Origin: Oceanospirillaceae bacterium
Lineage (GTDB): Bacteria; Pseudomonadota; Gammaproteobacteria; Pseudomonadales; Balneatricaceae
Direction of reading: 5' to 3'
Assembly: GCA_003521845.1 (NCBI GenBank)
Contig: DPHB01000018.1
Location: 17,313 to 33,896, forward strand
DNA length: 16,584 nt
The notes beneath the pieces were generated by a model, which had not been told where the DNA came from, did not search any database, and worked only from the letters and a program-made list of their open reading frames with translations. Both the position numbers and the translations under genes were made by a program. Below are positions 1 through 5,726 of the stretch, piece by piece (position 1 is the stretch's first letter; each line of letters opens with the position of its first letter).

Positions 1-4
1 AAAA

Positions 5-42
5 GCAAGACCGCAATGACGAAACGCAAGACCGCAATGACG
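5..42. repeat. Two tandem copies of a 21-bp-period repeat at the left edge
   Basis: The 17-mer GCAAGACCGCAATGACG occurs exactly at 5-21 and again at 26-42, a period of 21 bp. The array may continue beyond the left edge. Its core CGCAATGAC is the reverse complement of the GTCATTGCG core repeated at 2638-2722, so both sides of the methyltransferase/LysR pair carry the same repeat family in opposite orientation. It lies immediately downstream of the minus-strand methyltransferase gene. Confidence 0.75.
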
Positions 43-51
43 TGTGATGGC

Positions 52-1584
52 TTAACTTCCTGGTACCGCGCCGCCTTCTTCGGTGCGGCGAGCAACAAAG
101 GCCGTGAGCTCTTCGTCAATGGCTGGCTCTAGCTTAGGCTCGACATAGTCTGCCAACATTTGCTTCCAGATACGGTTGGCTCTTTGCGTGGCATCTAGGC
201 TGCCAGCGTCGCGCCAGTTTTCAAAGTTACGCCAGTCAGATAATAATGGCGTATAGAAGGCATTTTCATAGCGCGCCATGGTATGTGGTGAGGCAAAAAA
301 ATGGCTACCCGGGCCAACTTCAGCAATGGCTTCGGCCGCAAGTGAATCTACATCGGTAGCCATAGGCTGCATAAAGGCCTTGTGCATTTGAATCATTTCC
401 GCATCCAGTATCACCTTTTCATAGGAGGTGCATAGTCCGCCTTCTTGCCAACCAACCGCATGCAACACATAGTTAATATTACCCATCATACAAGCCCATA
501 GGGACATTTGTGCCTCGTAGGCAGCTTGGGCGTCGGTGACATTGGAAGCGTTGGGATTGGAGGCGCGAATAGGTAGGCCGTACTTACGTGCTAGCTGGCC
601 TGCGGCAATAGTGGCTTGGGCATATTCTGGGGTGCCAAAAGCCGGTGAGCCTGATTTCATGTCTACGTTGGAAGTAAAGCTACCATAAACTACCGGTGAG
701 CCTGGGTTGACACATTGATGGAAAGCAATGCCGGCCAAGCACTCAGCGTTTTGCTGTACCAGGGCTCCGGCCATGGTGATAGGTGCCATGGCACCCGCTA
801 AGGTAAAGGGTGTGTAGACCACAGGTTGATTGTGTTGTGCCATGACTATGGCACCTTCTAATAAGGCAGCGTCATAGATCAAAGGTGAGTTGGCATTGAC
901 CACCGTGTGTAACGACGGCTCTTGCAGTAAGGTTGCATGATCGATACCACGACCAATACGGGTCACTTCTAACATGTCTTCCGTACGCTTGGCACCTAAG
1001 GCATAAGCATTGAGTGGTTTGGTCGTGAGGCGTACACCTGCTGCGCCAGCAACCAAATGACGAATGTTGACATCAATGTCACAAGGTTCAACCGGGTAAC
1101 CGCCTTGTAACTCAACGACGTTTAAGGCTTCGCCTAGGCGCATTAGATTGCAGTAGTCTTCGAAGTTGCCAGTAACACGGCCACGATCTAGGTCCGATAC
1201 GTTGGGTGTGCTGGCTACCATACCATAAGCCATGGCATTGCCGCCTATAGCTAGATGGCGATCTTCACGACGTCCGTGCAAGGTGAATTCGCTAGGGGCT
1301 AAGGCGACCTTTTCCAGCAACCAATCTGGGTCAAAGCGTACCCGTTTGCCATCTTCGCCAATATCAGCACCGGCTTGGCGAAGAAATTCAACAGCTCTTG
1401 GGGATTGAAATTCCACACCTGTATCGCGCAGTACTTTCATGGACGCAAGATGAATAGCCTCCAACTGATCATCGGACACTACCTGCATAGGCGTATAGGG
1501 GTTGCGAATTTGATGGCTTGGTTGTTGGTGTAAACCACCAGCAATTCGAGGCTTGCGTTGGCGAGAAGAGCGGCTGCGAGACAT
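52..1584 (-). CDS. MttB-family (trimethylamine methyltransferase-like) protein, non-pyrrolysine type
   Basis: A 510-residue protein of the MttB/COG5598 superfamily. Characterised members transfer a methyl group from quaternary or tertiary amines, such as trimethylamine or glycine betaine, to a corrinoid protein. Family blocks visible are VNANSPLIYD (229-238), PFTLAGAMAPIT (259-270), an FGTPEYAQA region (316-324), DAQAAYE (351-357) and GWQEGGL (378-384). The frame is open throughout with no in-frame amber codon, so it belongs to the non-pyrrolysine branch, whose substrates vary. The first 13 residues are Ser/Arg/Lys rich and there is no signal peptide, so it is expected to be cytoplasmic. The start is ATG with an AGGG-type ribosome site five bases upstream. 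It is divergent from a MetR-like regulator. No corrinoid-binding protein or reductive activase is in the window. The family call is firm; the substrate is unknown. Confidence 0.9.
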   Translation of the reverse strand: MSRSRSSRQRKPRIAGGLHQQPSHQIRNPYTPMQVVSDDQLEAIHLASMKVLRDTGVEFQSPRAVEFLRQAGADIGEDGKRVRFDPDWLLEKVALAPSEFTLHGRREDRHLAIGGNAMAYGMVASTPNVSDLDRGRVTGNFEDYCNLMRLGEALNVVELQGGYPVEPCDIDVNIRHLVAGAAGVRLTTKPLNAYALGAKRTEDMLEVTRIGRGIDHATLLQEPSLHTVVNANSPLIYDAALLEGAIVMAQHNQPVVYTPFTLAGAMAPITMAGALVQQNAECLAGIAFHQCVNPGSPVVYGSFTSNVDMKSGSPAFGTPEYAQATIAAGQLARKYGLPIRASNPNASNVTDAQAAYEAQMSLWACMMGNINYVLHAVGWQEGGLCTSYEKVILDAEMIQMHKAFMQPMATDVDSLAAEAIAEVGPGSHFFASPHTMARYENAFYTPLLSDWRNFENWRDAGSLDATQRANRIWKQMLADYVEPKLEPAIDEELTAFVARRTEEGGAVPGS

Positions 1585-1602
1585 AGGTACCCTGTTATTT
1601 TT

Positions 1603-1630
1603 TGTATAAACCGAAAGAAGTCATCATAAA
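1603..1630 (-). promoter_or_regulatory. Possible activator-dependent promoter for the MttB-family gene
   Basis: On the minus strand a TATACA -10-like hexamer (complement of 1603-1608) lies 16 bp from a poor -35, TTTATG (complement of 1625-1630). A start near 1596 would leave a leader of about 12 nt. A weak -35 suits a promoter that needs a LysR-type activator, and the MetR-like box at 1675-1687 would be centred about 85 bp upstream of that start. Read by eye only. Confidence 0.3.
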
Positions 1631-1674
1631 GTATTGCAAAAGACAAATAAAATTAATATTTTGTGTATAAAGCA

Positions 1675-1687
1675 TGAAGAGAGTTCA
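1675..1687. promoter_or_regulatory. MetR-like operator TGAA-N5-TTCA
   Basis: TGAAGAGAGTTCA has perfect 4-bp arms and the 5-bp spacing of the MetR box consensus TGAA-NN(T/A)NN-TTCA; only the central base (G) departs. It lies between the divergent methyltransferase and LysR genes, just downstream of a TATAAA -10-like hexamer (1666-1671). It overlaps the GAAGAGAG ribosome site of the regulator (1676-1683). This position would suit autorepression combined with activation of the divergent gene, as is common for LysR regulators. A 13-bp match with 8 fixed bases can arise by chance, so support comes from the position. Confidence 0.45.
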
Positions 1688-1693
1688 TATATT

Positions 1694-2599
1694 ATGTTGC
1701 GTTTACAACTTAGTCATTACCGTATGGCACAGGCCATAAAGGTGCACGGTACTGTTTCAGCGGCGGCCCAGTCTTTGGGGCTGACACAATCGGCTTTGAG
1801 CCATCAAATTGCCGAAGCTGAAAGGCGCCTAGGCCGCAAGCTGTTTGCCAAGGTGGGTCGGCGTTTGAGCTTGACTGCCGCTGGGGAGTTTTTAGCCACC
1901 AGTGCGGATACCATTTTGGTTGAAGCAAGCCTCGCCGAAGCTACTTTGATGGCCCGTGAGGATACAGAACCTGCAGAGCTAGTGCGTATTGGTACTTATG
2001 CTTACAGCTGTTACCGGTGGATGCCGGAAATATTGAGAGAGGTGCAAAAAACACTGCCTCATGTATTGTTCGAATTTATCACCGATACCTCCAAAACACC
2101 TTTGCGTTCTGTGGTGGAAGGGGATGTCGACCTCGCCATAGCGGCAGGGCGTAACACGGCAAGCAACGTACATGTTGATACTTTGTTTCATGATGAGTTG
2201 GTTGCGATCTGTTTACCGTCCCACCCTATGGCGCAGCTATCACATGTGGAGGCTGAAGATTTTTTGGAAGATCCATTTATTACTTATTCAACGGTGTATG
2301 AAGTCGGCTTCGAAGAAGAGTTGTTGTGGCGCCCTTCGGGGCGTAGGCCGGTGAAGTATGTACGAGCTGGCGTGACCGAGGCCGTGGTAGAAATGGTTAA
2401 AGGTGGTTTTGGCTTGTCTATCCTTAGCCGTTGGGCCGTGGCACAGCCATTGGCCGAAGGTGGTTTAATAGGTGTACCTGTGACGAACAAAGGGCTGCCA
2501 GTGAAGTGGAGTTGCTTACGCCGTAAAGGCCATCAAAACGAAGCAACGTTAGAGCAAATTTCACGCATTATTGCTAATTGGTGCCAGCAGAATTTTTAA
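1694..2599 (+). CDS. LysR-family transcriptional regulator, MetR-like
   Basis: A LysR-type regulator of 301 residues, the usual family size. The N-terminal winged helix-turn-helix (about residues 4-65) includes the helix-turn-helix stretch TVSAAAQSLGLTQSALSHQI, followed by RLGRKLF and RLSLTAAGE. The rest (about 90-295) is a periplasmic-binding-protein-like effector domain with the MetR-style Y-x-W-x-P and GDVDLAIAAG stretches. I chose the ATG at 1694, preceded by GAAGAGAG at 1676-1683. An in-frame TTG at 1634 would add 20 residues ahead of the HTH and lacks a clear ribosome site. It is divergent from the MttB-family gene and probably regulates it. The effector is unknown; homocysteine is the MetR co-effector in enterics and is only a suggestion here. 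Confidence 0.88.
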   Translation: MLRLQLSHYRMAQAIKVHGTVSAAAQSLGLTQSALSHQIAEAERRLGRKLFAKVGRRLSLTAAGEFLATSADTILVEASLAEATLMAREDTEPAELVRIGTYAYSCYRWMPEILREVQKTLPHVLFEFITDTSKTPLRSVVEGDVDLAIAAGRNTASNVHVDTLFHDELVAICLPSHPMAQLSHVEAEDFLEDPFITYSTVYEVGFEEELLWRPSGRRPVKYVRAGVTEAVVEMVKGGFGLSILSRWAVAQPLAEGGLIGVPVTNKGLPVKWSCLRRKGHQNEATLEQISRIIANWCQQNF

Positions 2600-2636
2600 T
2601 GCATGAGTCACTTGTCTTTGCGCGCGTCATCTCAAC

Positions 2637-2857
2637 GTTCATTGCGAGTCTCACGTCACCTAATTGTTCATTACGAACGTAACCTTCCTGTCATTGCGAA
2701 CGTCACCTTACTGTCATTGCGAGCCGAAGGCGTGGCAATCTCTTCGCTCTTGCGCTTCGCCTGCTAGAGGTTGCCGCGCTTCGCTTAGCATGCCCCGCGA
2801 CCGTAGGGAGTGCTTTGGGTACGCAATGACTTGTTTAGTGGGTGGTTCGTAATGACG
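2637..2857. repeat. Degenerate TCATTGCGA repeat cluster between lysR and the folate cyclo-ligase gene
   Basis: This gap after the LysR stop (2600-2861) holds no credible gene. Four direct copies of a GT(T)CATTGCGA-type core begin at about 2637, 2666, 2690 and 2713. The second copy has ATTACGA and spacing is 23-29 bp. Two copies lie in the reverse orientation: ACGCAATGAC at 2821-2830 and CGTAATGACG near 2848-2857. The first three are separated by short GTCACC or GTAACC stretches, which suggests decayed tandem duplication. The same core in inverse orientation forms the array at the left edge of the window. Confidence 0.7.
2713..2830. mobile_element. REP/MITE-like palindromic element of about 118 bp
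   Basis: The element starts with GTCATTGCG (2713-2721) and ends with its exact reverse complement CGCAATGAC (2822-2830). Inside, GTGGCAATCTC (about 2732-2742) pairs imperfectly with GAGGTTGCCGC (about 2768-2778), so the stretch could fold into a long hairpin. It resembles the non-coding GTCATTGCGAG...GCAATCTC repeats scattered in intergenic regions of many bacterial genomes. There is no transposase and no obvious target-site duplication. A short frame through it translates to low-complexity repeat peptide and is not treated as a gene. Confidence 0.5.
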
Positions 2858-2861
2858 TTGT

Positions 2862-3437
2862 TTAAACCCGGATAATTTCTTGTTCCGTAACAATCATGTC
2901 TAATGGCTCATCAAATTCGCCAATGACAATGCTATCTACTTCTTGGGCAGCAAAAGCAATGCCGATGGTGCATAGCTCCCCTTGCGCTTTAATCTGGGCA
3001 ATAGAGCGGTCATAGAAACCGCCACCATAACCCATGCGGTAGCCGTTACGGTCAAAGGCTAGTAGTGGGCAAAGCATAACATCAGGTGTCATGCGAGCTT
3101 GCTCTGGACTCGGTTGTAAAGTTTTGAATGCGGCCTCAACGAGTACATCTCCGGGTGCCCAGCAGCCAAATAACAAAGGTTTGCCTGCACCTTGCATGAT
3201 GGGTAATAACACCTGATGGCCGGCAGTATGCAAGGCATGCAATATGGGAAGGGTGTCTAGTTCTTCGGCTAAAGGCCAAAATACCGATACGTTGCTGTGT
3301 GCGGGTAGCTCTAGAACCCCAGAAATCATTTCAGCAATTTGAACGCCTGCTTGAGGCTGGTCTTGAAAAGCTTGTAAACGCTTCGCTTTGGCGGTTACGC
3401 GAAAGGCCTGCTTCTGTTGGTCTATGGAAAGATTCAT
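2862..3437 (-). CDS. fau: 5-formyltetrahydrofolate cyclo-ligase
   Basis: This enzyme (also called 5,10-methenyltetrahydrofolate synthetase, YgfA/Fau) uses ATP to convert 5-formyl-THF to 5,10-methenyl-THF, returning a dead-end folate to the cytoplasmic one-carbon pool. At 191 residues it has the normal bacterial length. The diagnostic C-terminal block is present: PLLAFDRNGYRMGYGGG (124-140) followed by FYDR (141-144), then DEPLDMIVTE (176-185). The central region has VSVFWPLAEELDT (50-62), where substrate-contacting residues of the family lie. It is transcribed divergently from carbonic anhydrase. In many gammaproteobacteria the 6S RNA gene lies just upstream of this gene; I could not recognise one here. 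The start is ATG, with no strong ribosome site. Confidence 0.93.
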   Translation of the reverse strand: MNLSIDQQKQAFRVTAKAKRLQAFQDQPQAGVQIAEMISGVLELPAHSNVSVFWPLAEELDTLPILHALHTAGHQVLLPIMQGAGKPLLFGCWAPGDVLVEAAFKTLQPSPEQARMTPDVMLCPLLAFDRNGYRMGYGGGFYDRSIAQIKAQGELCTIGIAFAAQEVDSIVIGEFDEPLDMIVTEQEIIRV

Positions 3438-3522
3438 GGTTTTGTCCGAAGTACTTATGGAGTTTGCAATGTTAATGCAGGTAAGGGTTTTGGCATTGGT
3501 CTAAGCGACTCAAGCTTAGTTG

Positions 3523-3550
3523 AATATACCAAATCTAATTTATTCATGCA
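3523..3550 (-). promoter_or_regulatory. Candidate extended -10 promoter for the folate cyclo-ligase gene
   Basis: On the minus strand an extended -10, TGGTATATT, has its hexamer TATATT complementary to 3523-3528. A loose -35, TGCATG, lies 16 bp upstream (complement of 3545-3550). Transcription would start near 3515, leaving a leader of about 78 nt. A perfect 6-bp inverted repeat, CTAAGC-N7-GCTTAG (3501-3519), falls at the start of this transcript and could be a small hairpin or an operator. Confidence 0.35.
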
Positions 3551-3608
3551 GAGCTCAAGAGTAACAAGCAATGCATGATAAAAGCCAAACAAAATAACGG
3601 TTTATAAC

Positions 3609-3637
3609 TTATAAAAACATAGGGATACTGGTATGCT
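3609..3637 (+). promoter_or_regulatory. Candidate extended -10 promoter for carbonic anhydrase
   Basis: TGGTATGCT (3629-3637) is an extended -10 of the TGnTATnnT kind. A TTATAA -35-like hexamer lies 17 bp upstream (3609-3614). A start near 3644 gives a leader of about 27 nt ending in AAGG (3659-3662), 8 bases before the carbonic anhydrase ATG. This is a by-eye match of moderate quality. Confidence 0.35.
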
Positions 3638-3670
3638 CCTATCCTGTGTAGATTTATTAAGGTAATTATA

Positions 3671-4300
3671 ATGTCGCTTTCAGACCTTATTGAAAATAAT
3701 CGCCAGTGGGCCGAAACCGTTTCTAGAGAGCAGCCCGACCTGTTTCCCACCCTTGCCAAACAACAACATCCCAAGTATTTGTGGATAGGCTGTTCTGATA
3801 GTCGCGTACCGGCTAACGAGATAGTGGGTTTGTTACCTGGTGAGTTATTTGTACACCGTAACGTGGCTAACCTAGTTAAGCACGTGGATTTTAACTGTCA
3901 GTCGGTTATTCAGTATGCGGTAGATGTACTTGGGGTGGAACATATCATTGTGTGTGGCCATTATGGTTGTGGTGGTGTAAAGGTTGCCATGGGTCAAGAC
4001 AACGCAGGTATCAGTGATTATTGGCTGCGATCGGTGAAAGACATTTGTGTGCGACATCATGACGAAATAGCGTCTTGTGACGGTGGCGATGCCAAATTGG
4101 CTAGAATGTGCGAAATTAATGTCGTGGAACAGGTGAGCAATCTAGCGAACAGCAAAATTGTACAAACAGCCTGGAAAAGAGGCCAAAAGCTACATATTCA
4201 TGGGTGGATCTACTCGATCGAAGACGGCATCATCAACGACTTAAAAGTAAGCCGTGATGCTAGCAGCCCGGGTGATGATATATATATGCCGGAATTGTAA
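3671..4300 (+). CDS. can: Beta-class carbonic anhydrase
   Basis: Zinc enzyme interconverting CO2 and bicarbonate, expected in the cytoplasm to supply bicarbonate for carboxylations and pH balance. The ligand set of type II beta enzymes such as E. coli Can is complete: C41 and D43 in CSDSR (41-45, with R45 as the dyad partner), then H97 and C100 in CGHYGCGG (95-102). Other family blocks are GELFVHRNVAN (57-67) and QSVIQYAVDVLGV (77-89). The length of 209 residues is close to E. coli Can (220). There is no signal peptide. AAGG lies 8 bases before the ATG. It stands alone, divergent from the folate gene, with the secretion operon starting about 115 bp downstream behind its own likely promoter. 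Confidence 0.95.
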   Translation: MSLSDLIENNRQWAETVSREQPDLFPTLAKQQHPKYLWIGCSDSRVPANEIVGLLPGELFVHRNVANLVKHVDFNCQSVIQYAVDVLGVEHIIVCGHYGCGGVKVAMGQDNAGISDYWLRSVKDICVRHHDEIASCDGGDAKLARMCEINVVEQVSNLANSKIVQTAWKRGQKLHIHGWIYSIEDGIINDLKVSRDASSPGDDIYMPEL

Positions 4301-4319
4301 TTAATTTTTATCTATAAAT

Positions 4320-4347
4320 TGGACAATCAGCAATTTTGAACTATACC
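4320..4347 (+). promoter_or_regulatory. Candidate promoter of the type I secretion operon
   Basis: TGGACA (4320-4325, 5 of 6 to consensus) and TATACC (4342-4347, 4 of 6) are separated by 16 bp, in an AT-rich gap just after carbonic anhydrase. A start near 4354 would leave a leader of about 62 nt to the preferred ATG at 4416. I saw no terminator between the carbonic anhydrase stop and this site. Confidence 0.35.
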
Positions 4348-4415
4348 TATTAGAGTAAATTAATAGCTGGTGGATGCCTAGACTGCACGGCCAGAGTTTA
4401 GGATTAGTTCGTAGT

Positions 4416-5726
4416 ATGCTGATAAATAACTCATTTAAGCGCGGGTGTCTTCTCACCTGCGCGCTTTGCTCATTTTCTCTTCCTCTACATAGCCAGGGCT
4501 TACCGGAATTGGTTGCCATGGCGGTGCAAGGCCACCCTTCTATTGCGGCCGCTAATGCGAGTATTAACGTTGCCCATGCGGGTGTTGATACTGCCAATTG
4601 GCAATATTACCCAAATGCTTCAATTAGTGTCGAAAATGCCTATGCTAATGCGTCTGATCCAGACTACTCTGGTGATGATCTAGTGACTCGCTTGAGTGTC
4701 GAACAGCCGCTTTGGCAGTGGGGTGCTATTGATGCGGGTGTGACTCTGGCCGAAGTGCAAGTGGTGGTTGAACAAGCGCGCAAACGCCAGCAACAGTGGC
4801 AATTGGCCGAATCGGTAATTGATGCTTATGGTAAGTGGCTGGCTTCGTATCTAAATATGCGCGCCTGGGAAGTCGGCCTAGAGGATCATGAAGCTCTCTT
4901 GCAGCAGGTTGCCAAAAGGGTCAAGCAAGGGGTGTCTGCGCAAATTGATCTAGCCTTGGCACAAGGTCGTGTAGCAGCGACAGAAGCCGAATACTTGGCC
5001 AGTAAAACCAGCCTACAAAGTGCCTTATTAGAACTAAGTCAATTAACCAATGCGGACTTGCTGAGTGGTAAGTTGGCTGATCATATGTCCTCGCCGCAAG
5101 CAATTGACTTGCAAGCTAGTAAGGCGGCATCTTTGTTAGCCAATCCTCAAGTACAGGTTGCACAAGCTGAAATACGCCTTGCGGAGCAGCAACTGCTAGA
5201 GCAGCAAGCTAGCTTGAAACCGGCCCTCTATTTACGTGCGGAACACCAGATTAATAGTTTTAGTAATAGTAACGCATCGCCAAGAACTCGTGTATTTGTC
5301 GGCATGCGTGGGTCTAGTGGTGCAGGTCTATCTTGGCAGTCTAGGCAGCGGGGCAGTGAGGCTTTGCTAGCGTCTAAACGTGCCAATTTACAAACAGCAC
5401 AGCAGGCGGCTGAGCAGGCCATCGAAAGCTTGGAGATTACCAGTCAATCTTTAGATTTACGCTTGCACAGTCTGATTATGGCGATGGTCAATTCCGAAGA
5501 TGTAGCTAGTTCCTATGGCAGGCAGTTTCTAGCGGGGCGTAAAAGCTGGCAAGAAGTGATGAATTCGGCGCGAGAAAAGGTGCAGATGCAGGTTCAAATT
5601 TCGGACCTAGAGGCGGCATACCTGGTTAGTAGTTGGCGTCATGAATTATTTACCAAAGGTTTAGGCTTTGCTCAGATAAATGCTACAGATAAGGCCGTGC
5701 AACTAAGTCAGGAGACGTTAAATTGA
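4416..5726 (+). CDS. TolC-like outer membrane channel of a type I secretion system
   Basis: An outer-membrane efflux protein (TolC/LapE type), expected to form the trimeric exit duct of the secretion machine encoded by the next two genes. The N-terminus reads as a signal peptide: MLINNSFKR, a hydrophobic core GCLLTCALCSFSLPL, and probable cleavage around HSQ/G (25-28). The mature part opens with the typical AVQGHPSIAAANASI (36-50) and NWQYYPNASISVENAYANA stretches. It continues as long amphipathic Ala/Gln/Leu-rich helices in two similar halves, as in TolC. Length 436 residues is normal. The start at 4416 places the signal peptide at the very N-terminus; an in-frame ATG at 4374 would put 14 residues ahead of it. 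The stop TGA overlaps the next start (TGATG), so translation is probably coupled. Confidence 0.9.
   Translation: MLINNSFKRGCLLTCALCSFSLPLHSQGLPELVAMAVQGHPSIAAANASINVAHAGVDTANWQYYPNASISVENAYANASDPDYSGDDLVTRLSVEQPLWQWGAIDAGVTLAEVQVVVEQARKRQQQWQLAESVIDAYGKWLASYLNMRAWEVGLEDHEALLQQVAKRVKQGVSAQIDLALAQGRVAATEAEYLASKTSLQSALLELSQLTNADLLSGKLADHMSSPQAIDLQASKAASLLANPQVQVAQAEIRLAEQQLLEQQASLKPALYLRAEHQINSFSNSNASPRTRVFVGMRGSSGAGLSWQSRQRGSEALLASKRANLQTAQQAAEQAIESLEITSQSLDLRLHSLIMAMVNSEDVASSYGRQFLAGRKSWQEVMNSAREKVQMQVQISDLEAAYLVSSWRHELFTKGLGFAQINATDKAVQLSQETLN

Noticed and set aside
5..42. CRISPR array
   Set aside because: The 17-bp repeats are separated by only 4 bp, far too short for spacers, and the same core occurs at 2637-2857 as an interspersed repeat.
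1634..1693. TTG-initiated 20-residue extension of the LysR regulator
   Set aside because: It would put residues ahead of the normal HTH start, has no ribosome site, and would run through the probable promoter and MetR-like box.
2664..2852. 62-residue open frame on the plus strand
   Set aside because: It lies wholly in the repeat cluster and palindromic element; its Cys/Ser/Arg-rich translation simply reads the repeats, and it lacks a ribosome site.
3438..3670. 6S RNA gene upstream of the folate cyclo-ligase, as in many gammaproteobacteria
   Set aside because: Neither strand shows the conserved central-bubble flanks or the long closing stem of 6S RNA; only a small 6-bp inverted repeat at 3501-3519 was seen. 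The gene may lie elsewhere.
4301..4597. 98-residue antisense frame across the TolC-like gene start
   Set aside because: It overlaps the secretion operon promoter and signal peptide coding region and resembles no known family.
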